Assembly (NCBI GenBank): GCA_949358305.1
Contig: OX442319.1
Coordinates: 9,734,001-9,798,000 of the forward strand
Reading direction: 5' to 3'
Origin: Strigamia acuminata
Taxonomy: Eukaryota > Arthropoda > Chilopoda > Geophilomorpha > Linotaeniidae
Length of the DNA stretch: 64,000 nucleotides
The notes beneath the pieces were generated by a model. The model saw nothing but the letters and a program-made list of their open reading frames with translations, did no database searches and had not been told where the DNA came from. A program made the position numbers and the translations under genes. Shown here piece by piece: positions 42,987-52,503 of this stretch (position 1 is the first letter of the stretch; the number at the start of each line of letters is the position of its first letter).

Positions 42987-44637
42987 TGTGACAAATTAGC
43001 AATAGATGGCGCCACTAGTACTAGCGGCAAATTCAACCTCGAACTTACTATTTTGCGTAGAAATAGTCCACAAACATATTATTATGTTTGTTACGAATAA
43101 ATGTAATTTAAATCGTTAATATAAAGTTATATTATCAATATTCAATTAGACAAAGCAGGTATTCTTGCTTTGTCACGGGTACGCGACATGAAACCCATTT
43201 TCAGAATGCATTTCCGTTCTGTGTATCCATTTCCTGCCCCCGGTATCCAGTTCCGGTTTGTGCTAAAAGATTAGCATAAACCCAATTTGCATCTCCGTAT
43301 CCACTTCCTGCGGTACGAGATTGGTGGAACTTAATCCCACCAAGTATAAAACTCCCTGACAACAGGAAGTTAAGTTAGTTCTTGATTTCTGGTTATTTGG
43401 TATGTTCCGCATGTCAAATAACTGTTTCTTACTCAGGGCATGGGCCTACCGGTCCATGCATAGCATGGCTCTGCTGAGCCATGCAACCCCCGTCAACTGA
43501 AGGCGAAGTTCGGACTGTTAATGTTTCCGTCAAACGGTCTTGCCGAGGAGAACGCCTCCCGCATAAGTATCCTCGTGGTCGGACAATAGAATCACGTGTG
43601 ATACCAAAGTATTTAGTAACCGTTAGTAGCACTGTTACTGAAAGAGATTGACTCCATCACTTGATGGTGCCAAAGCAGTCTGCATGCAAAACATGCAGTT
43701 ACCGCCAGTAGCACTATGTGTTTGGGAAAGTTATATCTCTTCGGTGATGGTGCCAAAGCAGTCTACTTATGAGTAGTATCTCGGGTGATTAATTCTGTTG
43801 TGCAGAACTGCGGGCTATATCCCCCTGAATACCAGTGCCGTCTCTCACCGCACTGTTATTTAGGGCACGCGCGATACTGTTCTGCTCAGCAAGGCGAACT
43901 TTGACGGCAATTGTGTGTTGCGATGTTTAATCTTTATTATATTTTGTAGTTGATAAAAAACCTTAATTGTTTAAACTTGGCAACAAGTTAACAACCGAAG
44001 TAAGTCACGAGACTTATTTCACTGTATGACGAATCAAATTCGTAACAATAAATTGAATACAATTTATTGAGTTAATTTATTAAACTCACAACATCGCGAA
44101 TTAAATATAATTCGCAAGCGGAACCTTGGCGAATAAATGACTTCATTTATTCATTACCAATTTCCAACCCTAGTTGTGGCGGTGCACATGAGTCAACCGC
44201 ACCTCTCGGATCGAACCAAGAAGCATTACACGGACCATTACACGATACGAACCAGGAACGCGAAGGAACCAGTTCCACGATTACGACGCGCCGACGGAAG
44301 CCGCGAGGACACAGCCAGCCCGGCTACGTATAGACGACATCTTTAACTCGGTCGAGCGGGCGTTTTGCCGTTCCCGAACCCCGGATCACCAATAACCGTA
44401 ATCATATTATTTTAGGGCCATTCGGCCATTTTATTTGTATAGTTTAATTTACTATTAACTTGCCTAATGTCGGCATTAGTCATTTGTATAACTTAGATTT
44501 GTTTATATTGTTTGATAACAATAAATGTCTTGTTTTGATAACTCTGTTGTATTTATTTTATCTCGTATTATTCACTATTTCACGCGACTTATACCCGGTA
44601 CTATCATGCGATAGGAGTTGTGGTCGTCACCGTCACA
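42987..44637 (+). repeat. G1 5' LTR built of consecutive hairpins
   Basis: Hairpins (start-end; stem): 43071-43090 CAAACATA; 43117-43134 TAATATAA; 43149-43174 GACAAAGCA; 43255-43282 GGTTTGTGCTAA; 43321-43343 TTGGTGG; 43392-43422 GTTATTTG; 43438-43459 GCATGGGCC; 43463-43484 GCATGGCTC; 43654-43667 CCATCA; 43680-43698 CTGCATG; 43763-43776 CTACT; 43793-43807 TTCTG; 43833-43855 CAGTGC. Seven more lie nearly back to back: 43974-43989 AACTTG; 44001-44016 TAAGTC; 44029-44043 ACGAAT; 44047-44068 AATAAATTG; 44069-44087 GAGTT; 44096-44115 GCGAATT; 44131-44152 GAATAAATG. A roughly 81-bp tandem repeat (GTAGCACT...TGATGGTGCCAAAGCAGTC) spans about 43620-43762. Short ORFs inside the LTR look incidental. Confidence 0.9.
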
Positions 44638-44639
44638 CG

Positions 44640-44657
44640 TGGAGGTCCCACCGAGAT
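44640..44657 (+). other. G1 primer-binding site (tRNA-Gln)
   Basis: TGGAGGTCCCACCGAGAT, two bases after the LTR, is complementary to the 3' end of a tRNA-Gln (UUG type) plus CCA, as I recall that sequence. Confidence 0.7.
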
Positions 44658-45443
44658 AGGTTGCAAAGTTTAAATTTACCGAATTTAAATAAAAGTGAAA
44701 ATTGAGATAAATAAAGAGTATAACATTTCAAAACATTTTATATGTCTCTGCTTTTGTGAAGTAGGGAATCCTCTTTAAGAACGTTGGGATTCGTGAGAAC
44801 TCTAACATTAAAGGGAAAGTTTCGTTGTGTTGAAAAAACACTTAAAACCGAAGTAAAATTAATTTTAATTTTCACGAAAAAAAGGCTTGGTAAAATTTCA
44901 ATGTTAGTTGAATATTTTCGTAAGAAATATCCAATCAGTAACGAGATTGACCAGGCCAAAGTGCGGACGTAGTAGAAAACTACTAAAATAAAGGATTAGT
45001 TTCCATTTTATCATAGGATAAAATAACTTTCCACCAATAAAATATCGAGGGATTAAAGGATTATCGATCCTCGATGCCACGCGGATCCAGACTGCAGAGG
45101 ACCATTCGTATCCAGACCAGACCCGCGTACACGTGTTCCAGTAGCCATCTTGACCACGCCGTCCCGTTCAGTCCCGATTCGAATTTTCCACGCCGTAAAC
45201 CAGCTAAAGTTAAGTGTATTTCACCTATTATTTTAACAAATAGTTTAAAGCGCCTTCTCACCCGACGCTAGTTTACTTGTAGTAGGATTCATTTGATTGT
45301 TTAAAATTTATCGATAGTTTAACACGTTTAACCACCACGTGGAGTTTAAGCTTAACCTTATCGAAGTGTATTGTTATTTTGAAGTGTATTTTTATAAAGT
45401 GTGTTATCGTTCTTTAGAAATAAAGAATTTAGAACCTTTTATT
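44658..45443 (+). other. G1 untranslated leader
   Basis: About 0.8 kb between primer site and Gag, with no convincing ORF. The Gag frame is open upstream from 45339, but the first good ATG is at 45444. Confidence 0.5.
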
Positions 45444-47555
45444 ATGTCTGACGAAAACATTCATATGAATGAACGAGAAGTCGATGACGGAAACTTGGAA
45501 AATAGTTACGTCCGACTCGAAGACCAAACGGATTTAATTCCGGACGATTTGACAGAGTACTGTCAACTCTATAATCTGAATCGGGTTGATTTCAAAACAA
45601 TAACCGAAGCGGTTAATCATGTACGCGTACTTGAGAAAAGAAATCAGAGAATTAGACCCGATGAAGATGAAGATTCGGAGAACGAAAGTCGGCATTCGCG
45701 GACTTCACACCGAACCCCACGAAAAACGATTCCCACGAATCGTAAGCTGGACTTTCCCTCTCCTAAAAAGAGGTTGGGATATCAAGCCCGGATAGTGTCG
45801 ACTCCCCAGCTAAACGATAGAATGGTACGCGAACCATCGTTTAGCCGATCCCGTAGTCAACAAAGTTCTGGACAAAGAACACCCAGTTCTAATAGTCCTT
45901 TAAATCTAGCCAAACCAAGGTCTAGATCGACTAGTGTTAATCGAATGATTAACAATAGTAATTCGGGTTTTATCCCCCAAACTTCAGGGAATAGACAAAA
46001 TATCTCCCAAAACTCGGGACATAGACAGTATGTTACTCCAACATCTGGAAATAGACATTATGTCCCCCCGACACCGGGGAAAGGACAGTTTGTCCCCCCA
46101 ACGCAGTCAAAAAGAGTGTCAAATCGAACTCCAAGGAGATCCGATCCGATCTCACCGTCCCCCGTTATTCAAAATTTACCGGCGGGAAAGACTCGTTCAA
46201 ATCAGACACCCCCAGAACGTGTACAAAATAAAAGTAGTGTTCCACATGGACAACATGTACCATCTGGCAATCATACACAGCATGAGAATTATGTTCCTCC
46301 AAGGAAAGAAATCCCCCAGGACAATCAGGTCCCTAAGGGAAATCTGCCCAATTTTGAACATAATTCTGGTTCGGCATCCTCCGCTGGTAGTTCATCTCAA
46401 GCGAGATTTTCCACCGACGACTTGGGAGCCATCCTTACCCATGTGCGAAATATTCAAACTGATTGTGCACAGCAAGTACAACAATTTATGCAGAATAATA
46501 CACAGCAAAATAATAATGCAAACAATTCGAGCAAAACCTTTTTCAAAGGTCAGGATATGCCTGTTTTCGATGGAAAACAGAAGGACGTGGCTAAATTTTT
46601 AGCTACAGCCAAAACAGTCGCTGTCGCTAAAGGTTTAACTCTGGATGAGATGGTAAAACGCGGAGTACCAACTTATTTATCTGGTATAGCCCACGAATGG
46701 CATACCGATAACATCGACAAATTTGTTGACTGGAAAACTTTCGAAAAGTTATTTTTGGCGGAGTTTGACATGATCCCTGTCACTCGAGCCCGAAAGCTTC
46801 GAAATTTAATCCAGGGCCCAGAAGAGCCACTCTATACATTTCTTTTGAGATTTAAACAAGCTCAAGGATCTTATTCAAAAAGAGATGAAGCTCCCACTCT
46901 TCTCGAGAATTTGAACTTAGTTAGTTACAATCGAATAATCGATAGAGGTCTCTATGAAGAATCATTTAACGACATATTTCAATTTGTCCGGCAGAATAGG
47001 GCTCTTTTCGAAGCCCAAAATGCTAGTGTGGACACTATTGCCAATAAAGAGGACGAAACTGCCCCGTCAAATACTCAAAAAGGTAAAGACGCCAGGAGTT
47101 CGCGCCCACTCATACGATCTACTCAGACGTTGAACGCCGAACCAGAAGTTGTACCTATGGAATCTGACGAGACAGACAATCTTGAAAACGATGTTGGATT
47201 CAACAACATGGTATGTGCCCTATCGGTGAAAGCAACTGGAAAATGTTTCCATTGCAATCAACCAGGACACTTTAAGAGGGAATGTCCTTTGTTACAAAAA
47301 AGAAAATTTGTTCAGGACAAGCCCCAAGGTACTGGTAATAATACCAATACCAATCCCGCCTCTGATCTTTTTAAACGACAGAGACAAAATTGGGTGACCG
47401 CTGAATCTTTGGACCAAAAACTTGAAGACTTCAAAACTACTATGCAAACTAGTATGACAAAATCCATGTCGGACTTATTCACTAAATTTTTGGATCCAAA
47501 AAATGCAACCACTCCACCTTTGGCGATTGAAGGTCCACCGGCCCCAAAAAACTAA
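45444..47555 (+). CDS. G1 Gag
   Basis: 703 aa from ATG 45444 (MSDENIHMNEREVDDGN). An acidic/basic N-terminus is followed by a long Ser/Pro/Asn/Gln-rich region with repeated GNRQ/GHRQ/GNRH words (about 45960-46110). A retrotransposon-Gag capsid region comes next (VFDGKQKDVAKFLATAK ... FEKLFLAEFDMIPVTRARK; about 46560-47020), and then one zinc knuckle CFHCNQPGHFKREC near residue 600. The final codons CCA AAA AAC TAA hold the slippery site for Pol expression. Confidence 0.9.
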   Translation: MSDENIHMNEREVDDGNLENSYVRLEDQTDLIPDDLTEYCQLYNLNRVDFKTITEAVNHVRVLEKRNQRIRPDEDEDSENESRHSRTSHRTPRKTIPTNRKLDFPSPKKRLGYQARIVSTPQLNDRMVREPSFSRSRSQQSSGQRTPSSNSPLNLAKPRSRSTSVNRMINNSNSGFIPQTSGNRQNISQNSGHRQYVTPTSGNRHYVPPTPGKGQFVPPTQSKRVSNRTPRRSDPISPSPVIQNLPAGKTRSNQTPPERVQNKSSVPHGQHVPSGNHTQHENYVPPRKEIPQDNQVPKGNLPNFEHNSGSASSAGSSSQARFSTDDLGAILTHVRNIQTDCAQQVQQFMQNNTQQNNNANNSSKTFFKGQDMPVFDGKQKDVAKFLATAKTVAVAKGLTLDEMVKRGVPTYLSGIAHEWHTDNIDKFVDWKTFEKLFLAEFDMIPVTRARKLRNLIQGPEEPLYTFLLRFKQAQGSYSKRDEAPTLLENLNLVSYNRIIDRGLYEESFNDIFQFVRQNRALFEAQNASVDTIANKEDETAPSNTQKGKDARSSRPLIRSTQTLNAEPEVVPMESDETDNLENDVGFNNMVCALSVKATGKCFHCNQPGHFKRECPLLQKRKFVQDKPQGTGNNTNTNPASDLFKRQRQNWVTAESLDQKLEDFKTTMQTSMTKSMSDLFTKFLDPKNATTPPLAIEGPPAPKN

Positions 47556-47580
47556 TAGAGGGGGTTACCGAAAACCCCCT
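47546..47580 (+). promoter_or_regulatory. -1 ribosomal frameshift signal between gag and pol
   Basis: Slippery heptamer A_AAA_AAC at 47546-47552 in the Gag frame, immediately before the TAA at 47553. A 6-nt spacer (47553-47558) precedes a hairpin with stem AGGGGGTT (47559-47566), loop ACCGAA and partner AACCCCCT (47573-47580), 8 bp. Slipping back one base enters exactly the frame that is open from 47531 to 51913. Spacing, heptamer and stem all fit known -1 frameshift cassettes. Confidence 0.85.
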
Positions 47581-50500
47581 AAAAAACCAGAGTAGTACGT
47601 TGTCCTCAGAAATAGAAAATGTCCTAAACGAAACTCTAAATAAATTAGTAATCCAGGATGAGGAAATTAAACGACCTAATCGTAAAACTAGGAAAAGGAA
47701 TCCAAAGTATGTATTTAAGGAACCTTATCCCAACACTCCTTTTTCGATGGAAGAGACTGAAAATCCATTTACATCATTCGATGACGACCTCTTTCCTGCG
47801 GATAAGGGGGACGAATCTTGGAGAGAGTCCTTGAATGCAATAATTGAAAGCGCTATAAATCCTCCTGTTCGAGAGGAAACCACTAGTTCTAGTGGAGGAG
47901 TATGCGAAAGTTTGGAGGCAATGATGGAAAATTTAGATATCTCCTCGAAATTATCTAGACATCATAGACTTCGTAAATATGTCAAAGAACATCAGCTCAA
48001 GAGAGCTGAAGTAGTTGAACGCATCAAACGTTTAGGAAACAGTAGCGACGACCCCCGAATGAAAATAACAATAGGTGGACTCACCTATAATGCTTTAATG
48101 GATTCAGGAGCCACCCAATGTTTTATTGGATTACAATTACTTGACAGTACTTGTGCCTCCCCTGACTTCATTCAAGATTGCCCCCGAAATATGAAAGTGT
48201 GTGCCGTAGGCATAACTCATATCCCGCTAGGACAAATAACCCTTTGTGTTCAATGGGCAGATGGAGTAGAATTCACTCCAATGAATTTCATCATTTTAGA
48301 CCGAAATGTGTGTGGCCTAATTTTAGGACACAATTTTATGCGTCGTACAACAATTAATTTAAATCCAGCACGAGCTGTATTTGACTGTGACAACAAACCT
48401 GGTTGGACTGCGCCTTACGTGGATAACGAATTTAATGACAGTCTAGCGAGGTTACGCACACTAAGAGACGATGGAACAGTCACTCATACACCCGACAATT
48501 GGGAAGAATTGTTGGTGAAAGATTGTGATTGTTCCGACGAGGATAAGACCAAATTACTAGAAGTAATTTCTGGAATCAAGCACGTCTTTCGAGACAAAGT
48601 TGGTTGTACGAACCTTGCTAAGCATAAAATTACGTTTAAAAAGGACGCGAAATGGAAAAAACAACCGTTTCGCATGTACAATCCAGCTAAAATTGCTATT
48701 ATGACCAAGCTAGTTGAAGAACTAGAAGCAGAGAACCTCATTGAGAAAGCTACGGGACCTTACATAAGTCATCCCGTAATAGTTGCCAAACCAAATGGCA
48801 CATATAGGTTATGTATTGATTACCGATGGCTAAATGCGATCACCGAGGTCAATGCAATCCAAATGCCCAGTATTGATTTGCTCATGCACAATACTAATCA
48901 GGCAAAATACTTCACCTCACTTGACCTTACAAAAGGATATTATCAAGTAGAGATGGAAGACGAAGATAAGCAGAAAACTGCTTTCTATACTCCGAAAGGC
49001 AACTATCAATTTGTACGTATGCCATTTGGGTTATGTAACGCGCCTTGTACATTTCAAGCCCTAATGGAACAAGTTATGGGTGACGCGTTATATAAACATG
49101 CATTAGTCTATTTAGACGATGTATTTATCTTTTCTCGGACTTGGGATCAACATCTCGGTCATATTAAAGATGTATTAGAACGACTAGACAAAGCAAACTT
49201 GTCCGTAAATAAAGAAAAATCTAAGTTCGGCAGAACTACACTAAAATTTCTGGGACACCTAATCACGCCAAATGGATTGGCCCCGGATCCTGATAAAATC
49301 GCGTCAGTACGAAAATTTCCCACCCCAAAAACATCGAAAGATGTACAAAGGTTTCACGGGTTGGCAAATTTCTTTAGGAAGTTTATTCCTAACCACAGTG
49401 AAATTGCTACTCCACTGACTAGCATAATGCACGAGAAAGCAACCTTTGTCTGGGGACAAGAGCAAATAGACGCTTTCGAAAGAATTAAAGACATTTTATG
49501 CGACGAAACTCAAGTTTTGTTAATGCCTAACATGCTCGAACCCTTTGTGATTCTAACAGACGCTTCACATTCAGGATTAGGAGCGGTGTTATGCCAAGAT
49601 GTGGACTTTCTTGATAAAAACAAGGACAAATGGATTAAAACTCCAAGACCCGTAGCTTACGCTAGTCGCGTACTTCGAGGAGCCGAGCAACGTTACACTA
49701 CTCCCGAACTAGAGTGTCTAGCGGTAGTATGGGCTGTAGAACGTTTCCGCCCCTACATAGAATACACGTCTTTCACCCTGGAGTCAGATGCAGAAGCCTT
49801 AAAATGGCTAATGGGAACGCCAGAACCTTCTGGTCGTTTTGGCCGATGGGCAATTAAACTGCAATGTGGCGCCTTTAAGATTAAGTATCGTCGTGGTACT
49901 CAAAATCAAGTCGCAGACGCATTTTCAAGAGCTCCTTTGAGTATTGAAGACATTCCGAAAGATGATTATATCGAACCCACAGAAATAACTCAATTCTGGC
50001 CCGAGTGGGACGGAAATAAAGAAGTTACTCGTAGAGAAGAACCAAAACCCTGTCAGTTCTTAACAAACGTGTCAGTAAAGTTTGATTATTCCAAAAAATT
50101 AAATAATTCTTTGGAAAAGGGGGAGAAAGGTCATGTAGAACCAGAAACTTTATTTAGTGCTTTAACCGAAGTACTAAGTATAGTTCCTCCTACCAGAGCA
50201 GAAATCATAGAAGCTCAGCTCAAAGATTATGAATGTAGAAAAATAATAACTCATCTAAAGTTAGATGAAGTTGAGCAAAAGAAAAATAAGAAAACTAAGC
50301 GCTGGATGAAAGACATCAAAGGCTACCAACTAGATTTCAAAGAAAATCATGATAATGAAGATGAGAATAGTAATGATTCTGAAATGTTAATCTTCTTCAA
50401 ACCAACATTTGAAGAAGAATTAAATGATTCCGGCAACGGATTTAAAGCGGTGATTCCACCGTCTTTAGTACGACGAGTGTTGTTCGCATGCCACGGACAT

Positions 50501-51913
50501 CCGTTAAGTGGACACGCGGGGATGAGTAAAACGCTCGAACGAGCGAAACTCATCTATTATTGGCCTAAAATGAGCAAAGACACGTGTAATTATGTTCGTA
50601 GTTGTGTTCATTGCCAACAATACAAACCTAGTCAACACCGCAAACACAGAGCGAGTTATACTCCTCACAATATGGCACAGCCATGGGAAGTTCTTTGTTT
50701 AGACTTCATGGGTCCCAAACCCGCTGGTCAGTACCAACATAAATATATTTTAGTAGGAATTGATCAATGTACTAAATGGGTAGAATTAGCCCCGTTAAGC
50801 AAAGCTTCAAGTGAAGCAATTATAACAAAGTTAGGTGATATCGTACATAGATGGGGATACCCCAGGAAAATTATCAGTGATAATGGAAAACAGTTCGCAT
50901 CAACCATCTATGAGGGTTTCTGCAAAAGGCATAACATTAAAATGACTCATATAAGTCCTTATCATGCTCAGGCCAACCCCACAGAACGGGCAAACAGAGA
51001 CATCAAAATAATGCTTGCGATTTATTCTGATGTGCACTCTCACTGGCCACGTTTTCTGAATGAATTTGCATTTGCATCCAGAACGGCAAAATCCGAAGCA
51101 ACCGGATCGACGCCATTTTTATTAAATACGGGAAGAATAGTAACACTACCTTTCGACCCGCGAATTATTCAACACGCGAATAAATTCGATAAAAATAACC
51201 CTGAGGAATTCGTGTTTAATTTACTCGGGATTTTACGGAGAGCACACCAAGAAATGCACCGTAGGATCCAACTAAATTACGAGAAACACGACAGAATTCA
51301 CCGTAATAAATTTCATATTTGCAAATATGAAGTAGGTGATTTAGTCTGGAAGAATACACATATTCTCTCCAATCAAGACAAAGGCATTATTAAAGGATTT
51401 GCTGAAAAACGAGACGGACCGTGGGAAATCACAGCCGTATTAACAGGAGGTGCATACGCCTTACGAAAATTATTAGATGATTCAATTGAACCATCAATAA
51501 ATACGGATGATCTCACCCCGTATATCCCTTCATACCCGATTGAGACATGGACTCTGGGTCAGAAAAAAGGAAAACTGGAAAATCACCCAAACCCTGATTG
51601 GATGTCATCAAATTCCGAATTTAACGAATCTAATTCACAAGAATTAGATAATCAAGATACAGAAGAAATCCCGCGTGAAAATCTTGAACAAGATATGGAA
51701 GAACTTCCTCAAGAAAATCTTGAACAAGAAGAAATAATAATTCCTACCTCAAATGAAAATGGAAACGACATTTCAGATTCACGAAGTAATAACTCGAATA
51801 AACGGAAGCGAACAGCTGACCTTCCGGAAATAATCTCGAGACCGAAAAGAACTTCGAAGCCAAATCCGAAATATACAACGGATTTTGTACAGATGATTCA
51901 AGAACGTCGTTAA
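47552..51913 (+). CDS. G1 Pol (protease, RT, RNase H, integrase)
   Basis: Read by -1 frameshift from Gag; there is no ATG near the start (the ORF's first alternative start would be TTG 47600). Protease has LMDSGATQCFIG (Asp at 48101). RT has CIDYRWLNAI, TSLDLTKGYYQVEM, FGLCNAPCTFQALM and YLDD (49109-49120). RNase H has ILTDASHSGLGAVLCQD, TPELECLAVVWAVERFRPY and ESDAEALKWL. Integrase has GHPLSGHAGMSKT...CVHCQQYKP (HHCC), LDFMGPKPAG, SDNGKQFAS and NPTERANRDIK (D,D,E). An acidic Gln/Asn/Glu-rich C-terminus ends at TAA 51911-51913. The frame is complete. Confidence 0.93.
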   Translation, partial: LIEGVTENPLKNQSSTLSSEIENVLNETLNKLVIQDEEIKRPNRKTRKRNPKYVFKEPYPNTPFSMEETENPFTSFDDDLFPADKGDESWRESLNAIIESAINPPVREETTSSSGGVCESLEAMMENLDISSKLSRHHRLRKYVKEHQLKRAEVVERIKRLGNSSDDPRMKITIGGLTYNALMDSGATQCFIGLQLLDSTCASPDFIQDCPRNMKVCAVGITHIPLGQITLCVQWADGVEFTPMNFIILDRNVCGLILGHNFMRRTTINLNPARAVFDCDNKPGWTAPYVDNEFNDSLARLRTLRDDGTVTHTPDNWEELLVKDCDCSDEDKTKLLEVISGIKHVFRDKVGCTNLAKHKITFKKDAKWKKQPFRMYNPAKIAIMTKLVEELEAENLIEKATGPYISHPVIVAKPNGTYRLCIDYRWLNAITEVNAIQMPSIDLLMHNTNQAKYFTSLDLTKGYYQVEMEDEDKQKTAFYTPKGNYQFVRMPFGLCNAPCTFQALMEQVMGDALYKHALVYLDDVFIFSRTWDQHLGHIKDVLERLDKANLSVNKEKSKFGRTTLKFLGHLITPNGLAPDPDKIASVRKFPTPKTSKDVQRFHGLANFFRKFIPNHSEIATPLTSIMHEKATFVWGQEQIDAFERIKDILCDETQVLLMPNMLEPFVILTDASHSGLGAVLCQDVDFLDKNKDKWIKTPRPVAYASRVLRGAEQRYTTPELECLAVVWAVERFRPYIEYTSFTLESDAEALKWLMGTPEPSGRFGRWAIKLQCGAFKIKYRRGTQNQVADAFSRAPLSIEDIPKDDYIEPTEITQFWPEWDGNKEVTRREEPKPCQFLTNVSVKFDYSKKLNNSLEKGEKGHVEPETLFSALTEVLSIVPPTRAEIIEAQLKDYECRKIITHLKLDEVEQKKNKKTKRWMKDIKGYQLDFKENHDNEDENSNDSEMLIFFKPTFEEELNDSGNGFKAVIPPSLVRRVLFACHGHPLSGHAGMSKTLERAKLIYYWPKMSKDTCNYVRSCVHCQQYKPSQHRKHRASYTPHNMAQPWEVLCLDFMGPKPAGQYQHKYILVGIDQCTKWVELAPLSKASSEAIITKLGDIVHRWGYPRKIISDNGKQFASTIYEGFCKRHNIKMTHISPYHAQANPTERANRDIKIMLAIYSDVHSHWPRFLNEFAFASRTAKSEATGSTPFLLNTGRIVTLPFDPRIIQHANKFDKNNPEEFVFNLLGILRRAHQEMHRRIQLNYEKHDRIHRNKFHICKYEVGDLVWKNTHILSNQDKGIIKGFAEKRDGPWEITAVLTGGAYALRKLLDDSIEPSINTDDLTPYIPSYPIETWTLGQKKGKLENHPNPDWMSSNSEFNESNSQELDNQDTEEIPRENLEQDMEELPQENLEQEEIIIPTSNENGNDISDSRSNNSNKRKRTADLPEIISRPKRTSKPNPKYTTDFVQMIQERR

Positions 51914-52503
51914 AAAAGATTCTAAATATTAAAAAGAATATTCTAAAAGATGTTGATTTAATTCAGATATTGAATATTCAAATCGAAATTCGCGAAGTCA
52001 CCTGATAAATTATGACCCCGGGTGGAGAGTAAAAGATTCGTTCTATACTCAGTCTTCTAACACACACGTGGGAGAAGAAGAACTTCGTCAAGTGCAACAA
52101 AAATCACGGTCAAACGCGTTGGCATTGTTAACTATCAATCAACGAATACAGGTATTATGATTATGCATATAAAGTTATATATATATCATGAAATTTCTTT
52201 GAATATTCGAAGAAATACGAACCAGCGGAATTCGTTTATTAGCGGCGGAGGATTTGAAAGCCACGTGCTCTAAACTCCAAGTTGTCGTCGAGGCGACTAC
52301 ACTCATAATTCCACAAGATACGCTTCTAAAGGAAGCAGGACATTCTCGTAAGTTCGATAAAATTATCAATACACGAAAATATAAAGTTGTAACGAATTAT
52401 AATTATAAAATTCGTAAATTCAGTTACGCGTTTCTCAATAGAGGGCGCGCGCATATAAAAATATTGCAAATAAAACTAAAACGTTTTCTATATTTGTAGA
52501 ATT
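51914..52503 (+). other. G1 inter-ORF region with a possible small intron
   Basis: AT-rich. A frame open from 52203 (IFEEIRTSGIRLLAAEDLKA...) meets GTAAGT at 52348, and TATTTGTAG ends at 52499, five bases before the ATG of the third ORF. The frame before the donor would not join the ORF3 frame directly, so if splicing occurs here it acts on a leader rather than on a fusion protein. Confidence 0.4.

Noticed and set aside
43429-43632. 67-codon minus-strand ORF (also at 54913) and 69-codon plus-strand ORF at 44137 (also at 55621)
   Set aside because: Inside the G1 LTRs across hairpins; their duplication only reflects the LTR pair.
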